From Herminiimonas sp. CN (lineage in GTDB: Bacteria; Pseudomonadota; Gammaproteobacteria; Burkholderiales; Burkholderiaceae_D), in the NCBI RefSeq assembly GCF_000622895.1, contig NZ_AVCC01000031.1, positions 1 through 32,909 on the forward strand: 32,909 nt of DNA, in the 5' to 3' direction. This document shows, piece after piece, positions 15,943 to 24,924 of the stretch; within the stretch, counting starts at the first letter, position 1, and the number at the start of each line of letters is the position of its first letter. The notes below the pieces were generated by a model. That model ran no database searches, was not told the origin of the DNA, and saw only the letters and a list, made by a program, of their open reading frames with translations. The position numbers and the translations under genes were made by a program.

Positions 15943-17139
15943 CTATACCCGTTCGAAAATTCCCGCCGCGCCCATGCCGGTACCGACGCACATTGTCACC
16001 ATACCGTATTTCAGCTTGTTGCGGCGCATTGCATGAATCGTGGTGGCGGCGCGGATCGCACCGGTGGCACCGAGCGGATGACCGAGCGCAATCGCGCCGC
16101 CCATCGGATTGACCTTCGCCGGATCGAGGCCGATGTCCTGGATCACCGCCAGCGATTGGGCGGCGAACGCTTCGTTCAGCTCGAACCAGTCGATCTGGTC
16201 CTGCGTGATGCCGGCCGCCTGGCAGGCTGCCGGAATCGCGAATTTCGGGCCGATGCCCATGATTTCCGGCGGCACGCCCTTGACCGCGAACGCGGCAAAG
16301 CGCGCCAGCGGCGTCAGGTTGAATTGCTTCAGGATTTTTTCGCTGACCAGGATCAGCGCACCGGCGCCGTCCGACATTTGCGAGCTGTTGGCTGCAGTCA
16401 CCGTGCCCTTGGCTGCGAACACCGGCTTCAGCTTGGCCAGCGATTCCAGCGTGGAATCGGCGCGTGCGCCTTCATCCTGACTGACGCTGCGGGTCTTTAT
16501 GTCGATCTGGCCGGTAGCCAGGTTCGGCAAACGCTCGATGATTTCGACCGCAGTCATTTCATCGTTGAAGTAGCCGGCCTGCTGGGCCGCGATCGCCTTG
16601 CGGTGCGAATCGACCGCGAACTGGTCCTGCGCTTCGCGCGAGATTTTCCATTGCTGCGCGACCTTCTCCGCAGTCAGGCCCATGCCGTAAGCCATGCCGA
16701 TATTCTCGTCCTTGAAAATTTTCATATTCATCGACGGATGATGCCCCATCATCGGCACCATCGACATCGATTCCGCACCGGCGGCGATCATCACATCGGC
16801 CTGGCCGACACGGATGCGATCGGCCGCCATCGCAATCGCGGTAATGCCGGACGCGCAGAAACGGTTGACGGTGACGCCGCCGATGGTATTGGGCAGGCCG
16901 GCCAGCAATACCGCCATGCGCGCCATGTTGCCGCCCTGTTCGGCTTCCGGGAAAGAGCAGCCGACGATGGCGTCCTCGATCAGCGCCGGGTCGAGATTCG
17001 GCACCTGCAGCAGCGCGCTTTGCAGCGCGCGCACCAGCAGGTCGTCCGGACGGGTGTTCCTGAACATGCCGCGCGGCGCCTTGCCGATCGGGGTACGGGT
17101 TGCGGCGACGATGTAAGCGTCTTGAAGTTGTTTGCTCAT
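15943..17139 (-). CDS. Acetyl-CoA C-acyltransferase (3-ketoacyl-CoA thiolase)
   Basis: 398 aa thiolase completing the last step of beta-oxidation (3-ketoacyl-CoA plus CoA to acetyl-CoA and a shortened acyl-CoA). All catalytic elements are present: nucleophile Cys95 in NRFCASG, His354 in GHPLGATG and Cys384 in CVGTGMG near the end. The N-terminus IVAATRTPIGK is typical. An AGGAGT ribosome site precedes the ATG. It starts 31 nt after the HCDH-ECH fusion gene, forming the FadA-like partner of that protein. Long-chain FadA/FadI type is likelier than acetoacetyl-CoA (PhaA) type because of the context. Confidence 0.93.
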   Translation of the reverse strand: MSKQLQDAYIVAATRTPIGKAPRGMFRNTRPDDLLVRALQSALLQVPNLDPALIEDAIVGCSFPEAEQGGNMARMAVLLAGLPNTIGGVTVNRFCASGITAIAMAADRIRVGQADVMIAAGAESMSMVPMMGHHPSMNMKIFKDENIGMAYGMGLTAEKVAQQWKISREAQDQFAVDSHRKAIAAQQAGYFNDEMTAVEIIERLPNLATGQIDIKTRSVSQDEGARADSTLESLAKLKPVFAAKGTVTAANSSQMSDGAGALILVSEKILKQFNLTPLARFAAFAVKGVPPEIMGIGPKFAIPAACQAAGITQDQIDWFELNEAFAAQSLAVIQDIGLDPAKVNPMGGAIALGHPLGATGAIRAATTIHAMRRNKLKYGMVTMCVGTGMGAAGIFERV

Positions 17140-17170
17140 TGTGTACTCCTAATCCAATTACACGTATTGA

Positions 17171-19558
17171 TCAGTTGCGAACCGGCTTGCCGGTCTGCAT
17201 CATGCCCATGATCCGCTCTTGCGTCTTGGGATGATTCAGCAGTTCCATGAACGCGCGGCGCTCCAGGTCGAGCAGCCATTGTTCGTTGACGATGCTGCCC
17301 TGCTCGACTTCGCCGCCGCAGACGATTTCAGCGATCATCGCGCCCAGCTTGTAGTCGTGGGCCGAGATGAAGCCGCCGTCGCGCATGTTGACCAGCTGCG
17401 CCATGATGGTGGCCATGCCATAGCGGCCTGCCACCGGCACCTGCGCCTTCAATGGCGCACGGTAGCCGGCGTCAAACATCGCGCGCGCCTCGACCTTGGC
17501 CACGTGCAGCAATTCATACGGATTGAAGACGATCACGTCGTGCGCCGACAGGTAGCCCATTTTCTGCGCTTCCAGTGCCGACTTCGAGACGTTCGCCATC
17601 GCTGCATTGGTGAAAGGGCCTTTCAGGAATTGCAGCAGGTCGTTGCCCCTGGCGCTGGCAGCAACGCGCACCGCCGCTTCCTTCAAGCCGCCGCCGGCGG
17701 GAATCAGGCCGACGCCGACTTCGACCAAGCCGATGTAGGATTCGATCGATGCGGCCCGCTTGGCTGCATGCAGCATCAGTTCGCAACCGCCGCCCAGCGC
17801 CAGGCCGGCAACTGCAGCAACCACCGGCACGTTCGCGTATTTCAGCGCCTGATGGGCGTTTTGCAGTTTGGCGACTTCCGGCTCGATGGCTTTCACGCCG
17901 CCCGACATGAACAGCGGCAGCATCGACTGCAGGTCGGCCCCGGCCGAAAAGGCGCCGCCTTCGGCCGCATCCGCATGCCAGATCACCAAGCCCTTGAAAT
18001 TCTTCTCGGCTTCTTCAATGGCGCGGGTCATGCCGGCAACGACGCCGGCGCCGATCACATGCATCTTGGTCTTGAACGACAGGATCAGCACATCGTCGTT
18101 CTGGTGCCAGATCCGCACCGAATCGTCCTCGAATACGGTCACGCCGGCGGTGCGGCCGTCGGCTGCGCCGTCGCCGACCAGCGGTGCGCGGAACGCCTGG
18201 CGCGCATATACCGGCAAGGTGGAACGGGCGACATTGACCTTTCTGGCGGCCGAATAGGAGCCTTCCGGCGCATGCACGCCCTCACGACCATCGAACACCC
18301 AAGCCGGTAGCGGCGCAGCGCAGAGCGCATGGCCGGCATCGATGTCTTCCTTGATCCAGGCGGCGACTTGCTGCCAGCCGGACGCTTGCCAGGTCTCGAA
18401 CGGACCGACGTTCCAGCCGAAGCCCCAGCGCATCGCGAAATCGATGTCGCGCGCATTGTCGGCAATCGATTCCAGGTGGATGGCGATGTAATGGAACGCA
18501 TCGCGGAAGATCGCCCACAGGAATTGCGCTTGCGGGTTGCTCGATGCGCGCAATGCCTGCATCCGCTTGACCGGGTCTTTTTCCTTCAGGATGCGGGCCA
18601 CCAGATCGTCCGCCTTGGCGCCGCCGGCGACATAGCTGCCGCTGGCAAAATCGAGCCGTTGGATATCCTTGCCGACCTTCTTGTAGAAACCGGCCCCGCT
18701 CTTCTGGCCCAATGTACCCGCTGCGACCAGCTTGGCCAGCACTTCCGGCGTCTTGTAGACGGCAAAGAACGGATCGCTGGCCAGATTGTCCTGCATGGTC
18801 TTGATCACATGGCCCATGGTGTCGAGCCCGACCACGTCGGCGGTGCGGAAGGTGCCGGACGATGCGCGGCCCAGCTTTTTGCCGGTCAGGTCATCGACCA
18901 CGTCCACCGTCAGGCCGAATTTTTCCGCTTCGTACATGGTCGCCAGCATGCCGAACACGCCGACCCGGTTGGCGATGAAGTTCGGCGTATCCTTGGCGCG
19001 CACCACGCCTTTGCCCAGCGCGGTAGTCAGGAAACCTTCGAGCTGGTCGATGATTTCAGGGCGGGTGGCCACGGTCGGGATCAGCTCGACCAGATGCATG
19101 TAGCGCGGCGGATTGAAGAAATGCACGCCGCAGAAACGTTCTTTTAATGCGGCGCTGAAGCCTTCGGACAGCGCCGTGATCGACAGGCCGGAGGTATTCG
19201 AGGCAAAGATCGCATCGGGTGCAATGTGCGGCGCCACCTTGTTATACAGGTCGTGTTTCCAGTCCATCCGTTCGGCGATCGCCTCGATGATCAGGTCGCA
19301 GCCTTGCAGCAGCGCCAGATCGTCCTCGTAGTTGGCGACTTCGATGCAGGCAGCGTCGTCCTGGTTGCCGAACGGCGCCGGGCTGAGTTTTTTCAGGTTC
19401 TCGATCGCGCGCAGCACGATGCCGTTTTTCGGACCCTCCTTGGCCGGCAGATCGAACAGCAGCACCGGCACTTTGGCATTGATGCAATGGGCGGCGATTT
19501 GCGCGCCCATCACGCCGGCACCGAGTACCGCGACTTTTTTGACGATGAAATTTGACAT
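17171..19558 (-). CDS. 3-hydroxyacyl-CoA dehydrogenase / enoyl-CoA hydratase fusion (FadN-like)
   Basis: About 795 aa bifunctional beta-oxidation enzyme. The N-terminal NAD-binding domain starts VAVLGAGVMGAQIAAHC (GxGxxG). The dehydrogenase part contains SNTSGLSI, FCGVHFFNPPRYMHLVELIP and FIANRVGV. The C-terminal half is a crotonase domain with GAFSAGADL and [21 protein letters not shown] followed by EVGVGLIPAGGG. The domain order, dehydrogenase first, is opposite to E. coli FadB and matches FadN-type proteins of about 790-800 aa. Two adjacent ATGs are possible (19561 and 19558); AGGA is at better spacing for 19558. A 138-bp gap upstream, unusual in this operon, holds motif site F and could carry a promoter. 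Confidence 0.93.
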   Translation of the reverse strand: MSNFIVKKVAVLGAGVMGAQIAAHCINAKVPVLLFDLPAKEGPKNGIVLRAIENLKKLSPAPFGNQDDAACIEVANYEDDLALLQGCDLIIEAIAERMDWKHDLYNKVAPHIAPDAIFASNTSGLSITALSEGFSAALKERFCGVHFFNPPRYMHLVELIPTVATRPEIIDQLEGFLTTALGKGVVRAKDTPNFIANRVGVFGMLATMYEAEKFGLTVDVVDDLTGKKLGRASSGTFRTADVVGLDTMGHVIKTMQDNLASDPFFAVYKTPEVLAKLVAAGTLGQKSGAGFYKKVGKDIQRLDFASGSYVAGGAKADDLVARILKEKDPVKRMQALRASSNPQAQFLWAIFRDAFHYIAIHLESIADNARDIDFAMRWGFGWNVGPFETWQASGWQQVAAWIKEDIDAGHALCAAPLPAWVFDGREGVHAPEGSYSAARKVNVARSTLPVYARQAFRAPLVGDGAADGRTAGVTVFEDDSVRIWHQNDDVLILSFKTKMHVIGAGVVAGMTRAIEEAEKNFKGLVIWHADAAEGGAFSAGADLQSMLPLFMSGGVKAIEPEVAKLQNAHQALKYANVPVVAAVAGLALGGGCELMLHAAKRAASIESYIGLVEVGVGLIPAGGGLKEAAVRVAASARGNDLLQFLKGPFTNAAMANVSKSALEAQKMGYLSAHDVIVFNPYELLHVAKVEARAMFDAGYRAPLKAQVPVAGRYGMATIMAQLVNMRDGGFISAHDYKLGAMIAEIVCGGEVEQGSIVNEQWLLDLERRAFMELLNHPKTQERIMGMMQTGKPVRN

Positions 19559-19676
19559 CATTGTATCCTTTTCGAAAAACACCCAGCTGTGGCATGCATT
19601 CCACTACGATTAAATTACTGCTGGGTATGCAATAAAAACATGAAATTTACGCACGAATTTATTGCGATATCACAAA

Positions 19677-19692
19677 ATACACCATTCAGTAT
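19677..19692. promoter_or_regulatory. ATAC-N8-GTAT motif, site F (upstream of fadN-like gene)
   Basis: ATACACCATTCAGTAT lies 118 nt upstream of the fadN-like start and 4 nt past the acyl-CoA dehydrogenase stop. It shares the ATAC/GTAT ends and the central CAT of the consensus seen at 24829-24844. Confidence 0.45.
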
Positions 19693-19696
19693 ATCT

Positions 19697-21496
19697 TTAG
19701 AACAAATCCGCTTCGAGCGCCATCAGGCTGGCCGAACCGGAGCGCGCCTGACGGATCAGCATCGCGGTTTCCGGCAGCAGACGGGCGAAATAGAAGCGCG
19801 CGGTGGCCAGCTTGGCGGTGTAGAAGCTATCGCCGGAACCCTGCTTCTCCAGCGCAATCTTGGCCATCTGCGCGAAGAAGTACGCATACACCATGTGCCC
19901 GACAACGCGCAGGTACGGCACCGCTGCGGCGCCGACTTCGTCCGGGTTCTGGAATGCCTTCATGCCGATTTCCATCGTCAGCTTGGTGACCTTGTCGCCC
20001 AGGTCGGCCAGCGGCGTGATGAATTCGGATAGCGCCTCGTCGGTGCCGTTGGCTTCCACGAACGCCTGCACTTGCGCGCCGAACTTGCGCAGCTTGGCGC
20101 CGTTGTCCAGCAGGATTTTGCGCCCCAGCAAATCGAGCGACTGGATGGTGTTGGTGCCTTCGTAGATCATGTTGATGCGGGCGTCGCGCACATACTGCTC
20201 CATGCCCCATTCGGCGATATAACCGTGGCCGCCGTAGACCTGCAGGCATTCCGAAGTCGAAATCCAGGCGTTGTCGGTAATGAAAGCCTTGACGATCGGC
20301 GTCAGCAGCGCAACCTGGTCGGCCGCTTCCTTGCGCACCTCCTGATCCGGATGATTCAGTTCGCGGTCGATCTGCAGCGCGACGTACGAGCAGAAAGCAC
20401 GGCCGCCTTCAGCGTAGGCTTTTGCGGTCAGCAGCATGCGGCGCACATCGGGATGCACGATGATCGGGTCGGCCGGCTTGTCCGGCGCTTTCACGCCCGA
20501 CAGGCTGCGCATCTGGATCCGGTCTTTCGCATACACCAGCGCATTCTGGTACGCGACTTCGGTCAGGCCCAGGCCCTGCATGCCGACCCCCAGACGGGCG
20601 GCGTTCATGAACACGAACATCGCGTTCAGACCCTTGTGCGGCTCGCCGATGATCCAGCCGGTAGCGCCGTCCAGGTTCATCTGGCAGGTCGCATTGCCGT
20701 GTATGCCCATTTTCTCTTCAATCGCACCGCATGCAATCGGATTGCGCACGCCCAGCGTGCCGTCGGCATTCGGCAGGAATTTTGGCACCAGGAACAGCGA
20801 GATGCCTTTCGAGCCTTGCGGCGCGTCCGGCAGGCGTGCCAGCACCAGATGCAGGATATTCGGTGCGACGTCGTGTTCACCGGCCGAGATGAAAATCTTG
20901 CTGCCGGTAATCTTGTAGGAGCCGTCCGCCTGCGCATCGTTTGGTATGGCTTTCGAGCGCAGCAGGCCCAGATCGGTGCCGCAATGCGCTTCGGTCAGGC
21001 ACATGGTGCCGGTCCATTCGCCGGAAACCAGTTTCGGTAAGTACAGCGCCTTCTGCTCCGGCGTGCCGTGCTCCAGCAGGCATTCGTAAGCGCCGTGCGA
21101 CAGGCCGGGGTACATGGTCCAGGCCTGGTTGGCCGAGTTCATCATCTCGTAGAACGAGTTGTTGAGCACTATTGGCAAGCCCTGGCCGCCGTATTCCGGG
21201 TCGCAGGACAGGGCCGGCCAGCCGGCATCGATATATTGCCGGTACGCTTCCTTGTAGCCCTTCGGCGTAGTCACGGCGTGGGTGGCCTGGTCGTGATGGC
21301 AGCCCTCGCGGTCGCCCGAGTGGTTTAACGGGAACAACACTTCGGAAGTGAACTTGCCGCCCTCTTCCAGCACCTGGTTGATGATATCGGCGTCGATCTC
21401 CGCATGTTTCGGCAACTGCTTCAGCGTATCTGCAACCTGCAGCAACTCGTGCAGCACGAATTGCATGTCGCGCAAGGGAGCGGTGTATTGGCCCAT
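19697..21496 (-). CDS. Acyl-CoA dehydrogenase, long (about 600 aa) type
   Basis: 599 aa FAD-dependent dehydrogenase performing the first beta-oxidation step. Motifs include MCLTEAHCGTDLG (about 165-177) contacting FAD and substrate, the CoA/FAD segment ITGSKIFISAGEHD, and INMIYEGTNTIQSLDLLGRK with the predicted catalytic base Glu446. The extra C-terminal domain makes it longer than the 380-aa short/medium-chain enzymes and places it in the family that includes DmdC-type dehydrogenases and long-chain FadE homologues. Substrate preference cannot be told; the neighbours favour fatty acids. AGGAG precedes the ATG. It lies 62 nt after the tetR gene. Confidence 0.93.
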   Translation of the reverse strand: MGQYTAPLRDMQFVLHELLQVADTLKQLPKHAEIDADIINQVLEEGGKFTSEVLFPLNHSGDREGCHHDQATHAVTTPKGYKEAYRQYIDAGWPALSCDPEYGGQGLPIVLNNSFYEMMNSANQAWTMYPGLSHGAYECLLEHGTPEQKALYLPKLVSGEWTGTMCLTEAHCGTDLGLLRSKAIPNDAQADGSYKITGSKIFISAGEHDVAPNILHLVLARLPDAPQGSKGISLFLVPKFLPNADGTLGVRNPIACGAIEEKMGIHGNATCQMNLDGATGWIIGEPHKGLNAMFVFMNAARLGVGMQGLGLTEVAYQNALVYAKDRIQMRSLSGVKAPDKPADPIIVHPDVRRMLLTAKAYAEGGRAFCSYVALQIDRELNHPDQEVRKEAADQVALLTPIVKAFITDNAWISTSECLQVYGGHGYIAEWGMEQYVRDARINMIYEGTNTIQSLDLLGRKILLDNGAKLRKFGAQVQAFVEANGTDEALSEFITPLADLGDKVTKLTMEIGMKAFQNPDEVGAAAVPYLRVVGHMVYAYFFAQMAKIALEKQGSGDSFYTAKLATARFYFARLLPETAMLIRQARSGSASLMALEADLF

Positions 21497-21558
21497 TATT
21501 TTCTCCTGACAACGTTCAAATTAAACCGCTTTATGCTGCTTTATATCGCGGTGGTTTT

Positions 21559-22236
21559 TTATTCTGCAGCCGCATCGGCAGCCGGCGTGCGATAACTGGC
21601 AATCAATCGTTCGAAACTGCTCTGGGCCCGCTCGACGCTGCCCGGCACCCGCAGGAAACGGGCATCGTGATGCAGAGCAAGGATCAAGCCGTAAATCTCG
21701 AAAACCATTTGCTGCGGATTCGTATCGGCGCGCAAATGGCCCATTTCGACTGCCTGCCGCACGCAGCGCAGCAGGGCTTCCTGCCAGGCGCGCACCATGC
21801 CGACCAGCGCATCGCGAATCGCACCTGGGCGGTCATCGTATTCCACCGCGCCGCTGATGTAGATGCAGCCGGAGGCGATCTCGACCGTCACGCGCTTGAC
21901 CCAGCGCGCAAACATCGCTTCCAGCCGCGGCAAGCCGCGCGGCGCCTTCATGCTCGGGTAAAACACTTCCTGCTCGAAATGGCTGTGATACAGCTTCAGC
22001 ACTTCGATCTGCAAATCCTCGCGCGAGCCGAAATGGGCAAACACGCCGGACTTGCTCATTTGCATTTTTTCCGCCAGCAAACCGATGGTCAAGCCCTCCA
22101 GTCCGTCGCGGCTGGCTAAATTCAGCGCGACATCGAGGATGGCAACCCGGGTCAGTTCGCCCTTGCGCAGAGATTTTGGTGTCGTATTTACAATATTCAA
22201 TGGAGTAGCCGCGTAAGAAATGTGGCGAGTTGCCAT
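21559..22236 (-). CDS. TetR-family transcriptional regulator of the beta-oxidation locus
   Basis: 225 aa. The N-terminal helix-turn-helix (about residues 25-75) reads TRVAILDVALNLASRDGLEG, TIGLLAEKMQMSKSGVFAHF and GSREDLQIEVL, typical of TetR DNA-binding domains. The C-terminal half (about 80-215) is all-helical and should bind an acyl-CoA-like ligand or another effector. It is the first gene of the minus-strand beta-oxidation block, which suggests it represses the locus and itself. The ribosome site is poor, so the start may be a few codons later. FadR/PsrA-like function is inferred from context only. Confidence 0.88.
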   Translation of the reverse strand: MATRHISYAATPLNIVNTTPKSLRKGELTRVAILDVALNLASRDGLEGLTIGLLAEKMQMSKSGVFAHFGSREDLQIEVLKLYHSHFEQEVFYPSMKAPRGLPRLEAMFARWVKRVTVEIASGCIYISGAVEYDDRPGAIRDALVGMVRAWQEALLRCVRQAVEMGHLRADTNPQQMVFEIYGLILALHHDARFLRVPGSVERAQSSFERLIASYRTPAADAAAE

Positions 22237-22249
22237 TCACAAATATAAT

Positions 22250-22264
22250 ATGAACGGTCGTACT
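22250..22264. promoter_or_regulatory. Candidate TetR operator
   Basis: On the minus strand AGTACGACCGTTCAT is a partial dyad (AGTACG and CGTTCA) overlapping and just downstream of the predicted tetR -10. Several half-site positions mismatch. Its place fits autorepression by the adjacent TetR protein. Confidence 0.35.
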
Positions 22265-22290
22265 ATTAATCACCACGAGATAAAAGTCAA
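22262..22290 (-). promoter_or_regulatory. Predicted promoter of the tetR/beta-oxidation operon
   Basis: On the minus strand TTGACT (22290-22285), a 17-nt spacer and AATAGT (22267-22262) match the sigma-70 boxes at 5/6 and 4/6. It lies 26 nt upstream of the tetR ATG. Confidence 0.5.
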
Positions 22291-22367
22291 ACAAGAAATA
22301 TAGAGTCGCAATTCTATTGCCGTCCGGCGCCAGACAAACATGCGCATTCGGCCGGGCCGGGGACCGC

Positions 22368-22745
22368 TTACAAACCCGATTTATCCAGCAAACGCCGGTC
22401 GCGCTTGGTCGGACGACCCTTGATGGCGATCGTTGGTTCGCGGAAGTACTTATGCTGCTCCGCCACAGCCGCCCGACGCGCGCAGCTGGCCTCGGTTTCG
22501 GCGTACAGCGCCTGCGCCTGGACCGCGCTGCCGCGCACCTCGGACAGCGCCAGCACCACGGCTTCCCATTCGGTGGCGCCATTATTGGCGGTAAAGGTGT
22601 CGCCCACCTTGATGCCGTGGGCCGGCTTGGTGCGCGCGCCATTCAGGCGCACCCGGCCTTCCGTTACCGCATCGGTGGCCAGCGAGCGCGTCTTGAAGAA
22701 GCGCGCCGCCCACAGGAATTTATCGATCCGCACGCTGTCAGCCAT
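22368..22745 (-). CDS. hslR: RNA-binding S4-domain protein (heat-shock protein 15)
   Basis: 125 aa. The S4 RNA-binding domain occupies about residues 5-60, with RIDKFLWAARFFKTRSLA, VRLNGARTKPAHGIKVGD and the strand that follows. The basic C-terminal tail (KGRPTKRDRRLLDK) is typical of Hsp15, which recovers nascent-chain-blocked 50S subunits after heat shock. Length is close to the family's. It lies 24 nt downstream of clsB on the same strand, so it is probably co-transcribed with it. Confidence 0.9.
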   Translation of the reverse strand: MADSVRIDKFLWAARFFKTRSLATDAVTEGRVRLNGARTKPAHGIKVGDTFTANNGATEWEAVVLALSEVRGSAVQAQALYAETEASCARRAAVAEQHKYFREPTIAIKGRPTKRDRRLLDKSGL

Positions 22746-22769
22746 GCCGCGCCCTATTCTGATTTCGAC

Positions 22770-23933
22770 TCAAGCATAATCGCCCAGGGTGACGATACGC
22801 ATGATGCTGCGATAGACCAGGAAAGTGAAGCCGTACCAGACCCGCTTGTACCAGCGGATATTGACATAGTCGGACAAGCGGACGCTGACTCCATCGGCAA
22901 TTCCCTGCTCGATATGGCGCCGCAGCTGGCGCGCAAAGGCGGCATCCTTGACCACCACATTGGCTTCGTGGTTGATGAACAGGCTCAGGCCGTCGCAATT
23001 GCTGGAACCTACCGTGGCCCAGTCGTCGTCCACCACCGCAACCTTGGCATGCAGCTGGGTCTTGCGGTATTCGACCAGCTTGATGCCGCTTTTCAATAGT
23101 TTCGGATAAAACGAATGCGCGACCGAATCCTGCAGCCGGAACTGGCCGACCCCGATCAGCAGCGTCACCTCGACCCCGCGCGCGGCGGCCGCCGCCAGCG
23201 CGCTGCGAAACTTGCGCCCCGGGGCAAAATACGGATTGGCCATCAGCACCCGCTTGCGCGCGCCGCCCAGCGCCCGCAGGTAGGCGCGCTGGATGGTGCG
23301 GCGGTTGCGCAAATTGTCGCGCACCACCAGCCCGGCCAGCACCGGCTGGTCGGATCGGGTCGACCGTGTGGAACGCAACTCCTGAAACAGTTCCAGCCGC
23401 GCCATCAGCGGCAGCTTGCCCAGCCGCACCCACTGCGCCCGCGCCTCGTCGTGAATGACGTCCGCCAGCGGGCCGCGCACCTGCACTGCAAAGTCCCAGC
23501 GTGGCGCCGGCAGCGTCACCAGCGGATTGCTGTCGTCATGCAGATCGTCATTCACATTCAGGCCGCCGACGAAGGCGCAGGCCCGGTCCACCACGCAGAT
23601 CTTGCGATGCGAGCGCGCCACGCCGCGATGAAACCAGGGATTGAAGGCGCGATGGTTGATGCCGGCAGCCTGCAGTTCGGCGCTCAGCAGGCCGACCGCG
23701 ACGCGCCCGGTACCGTGCCAGTCGGAAATCACATTGACCGCGCAGCCGCGCGCGGCCGCCCGCTTGAGCGCCGCCTTGACGGTGCGGCCGGTGCCATCGT
23801 CATCGAAAATATAGGTTTCCAGGTACACCTCGGCCACCGCCGCATCGATTGCCGCAACCAGCGCCGGGAAAAATTCAGCGCCGCAATACAGCAGCGTGAC
23901 AGTGTTTTGAGAAGTGAAGTTGACCGCTCGCAT
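22770..23933 (-). CDS. clsB: Cardiolipin synthase B-type phospholipase D family protein
   Basis: 387 aa with two PLD (HxKxxxxD) active-site motifs: HRKICVVD (His109, Lys111, Asp116) and HAKVAVVD (His295, Lys297, Asp302). Both half-sites are intact, so transphosphatidylation to form cardiolipin is expected. It lacks the two N-terminal transmembrane helices of ClsA, which fits ClsB (YbhO). It starts 9 nt after the EEP-family gene, the same ybhP-ybhO pairing found in E. coli. A short RSTRSTRS repeat near residue 187 is a probable linker. Confidence 0.9.
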   Translation of the reverse strand: MRAVNFTSQNTVTLLYCGAEFFPALVAAIDAAVAEVYLETYIFDDDGTGRTVKAALKRAAARGCAVNVISDWHGTGRVAVGLLSAELQAAGINHRAFNPWFHRGVARSHRKICVVDRACAFVGGLNVNDDLHDDSNPLVTLPAPRWDFAVQVRGPLADVIHDEARAQWVRLGKLPLMARLELFQELRSTRSTRSDQPVLAGLVVRDNLRNRRTIQRAYLRALGGARKRVLMANPYFAPGRKFRSALAAAAARGVEVTLLIGVGQFRLQDSVAHSFYPKLLKSGIKLVEYRKTQLHAKVAVVDDDWATVGSSNCDGLSLFINHEANVVVKDAAFARQLRRHIEQGIADGVSVRLSDYVNIRWYKRVWYGFTFLVYRSIMRIVTLGDYA

Positions 23934-23942
23934 GGGCTGCGC

Positions 23943-24728
23943 TCAGGTCAGCCGCAGCGTGGCGACAATCGGCGCATGGTCCGACAGCTTGGCCCACAGC
24001 GCGCCATGCAGCACCTCTGCCGTTTCGACCGCAAAGCCGCGCACATAAATCCGGTCCAGCCGCAGCAGCGGCAAGCCGGCCGGAAAGGTACGCGCCGGCA
24101 TTGCCTTGGGCAGACGATTGCGACGCAGAAAATCGCTCAGCCGCAGCTTCGGCGCGCCGTCGTCGAATACTTCCGTCACGCCCAGGCGTGACTGCAGCGC
24201 CGCGCTCAGGCGATTGCCCCAATCGTTGAAATCGCCAGCAATGATGATCGGCGCACCCGGCGGCGCCGACGCCTCGATGGTTTCGATCAGGCCCTCGGTC
24301 TGGCGTTTACGCCCAGCGGCGAACAGCCCCAGATGCACCACATAGCAATGCACCTCTGCCGCCGGCGCCTGCACCGCGCAATGCAGGATGCCACGTTGCT
24401 CAAAAGCATGGTCGGAAACATCGCGGTTGCTCGAAAAGGCAATCCCGAACCGGCTCAGCAGCGCATTGCCGTGATGGCCGTGGTCATACACCGCATTCAT
24501 GCCATAGGCGGAATGGTGCGAGCTGCCGGCCAGAAAAGCGTGCTGCCCCTGGTTCGGCCACTGCGCATGGCGCGCCGCATGCAAATCATGCCGGCCCTGG
24601 ACCTCCTGCAAAAACACCAGTTCCGCGCCCATTGCATCAATCGCCTGCTTCAGCGCCAGAATGCGCGGGCGGCGGCCGAAGGAAGACACGCCCTTGTGGA
24701 TGTTGTAAGTTGCGATACGAATTTTCAT
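23943..24728 (-). CDS. Endonuclease/exonuclease/phosphatase family protein (YbhP-like)
   Basis: 261 aa EEP-fold hydrolase. It begins KIRIATYNIHKGVSS (metal-contacting Asn), then VFLQEVQGR (metal-binding Glu), IIIAGDFNDWGN (catalytic Asp and Asn) and, at the end, LSDHAPIVATLRL (catalytic His in SDH). These four motifs define a Mg-dependent phosphodiesterase fold. Its substrate is unknown. It is the first gene of the operon with clsB and hslR, which hints at a role in phospholipid metabolism. Motif site C lies 100 nt upstream. Confidence 0.88.
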   Translation of the reverse strand: MKIRIATYNIHKGVSSFGRRPRILALKQAIDAMGAELVFLQEVQGRHDLHAARHAQWPNQGQHAFLAGSSHHSAYGMNAVYDHGHHGNALLSRFGIAFSSNRDVSDHAFEQRGILHCAVQAPAAEVHCYVVHLGLFAAGRKRQTEGLIETIEASAPPGAPIIIAGDFNDWGNRLSAALQSRLGVTEVFDDGAPKLRLSDFLRRNRLPKAMPARTFPAGLPLLRLDRIYVRGFAVETAEVLHGALWAKLSDHAPIVATLRLT

Positions 24729-24828
24729 CTGAATATTCTACCGCCTGCCGACCCGGCGCTCTGCTGCAGCGGCACTTTGCATCTTCTTCGGTAAAATTAC
24801 AGTTCGAAAAAATCTTTGTACATGATAA

Positions 24829-24844
24829 ATACAGCATGCTGTAT
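24829..24844. promoter_or_regulatory. ATAC-N8-GTAT motif, site C: perfect 16-bp palindrome
   Basis: ATACAGCATGCTGTAT is its own reverse complement. It lies in the 196-bp AT-rich gap between nudB and the EEP gene, 100 nt upstream of the latter. A second dyad, ATAGTA-N5-TACTAT, follows directly (24843-24859). It equals the position-by-position majority of the four sites in this window. Confidence 0.6.
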
Positions 24845-24924
24845 AGTAATAAATACTATTATTTCCGTACTGATTACAAGCAATACGAAAAATACTGGCC
24901 ATATTTCGATTAAAGCAAACAGAT

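Noticed and set aside
15907-17211. 434-codon open frame on the plus strand
   Set aside because: Antisense to the thiolase, which has all catalytic motifs in place.
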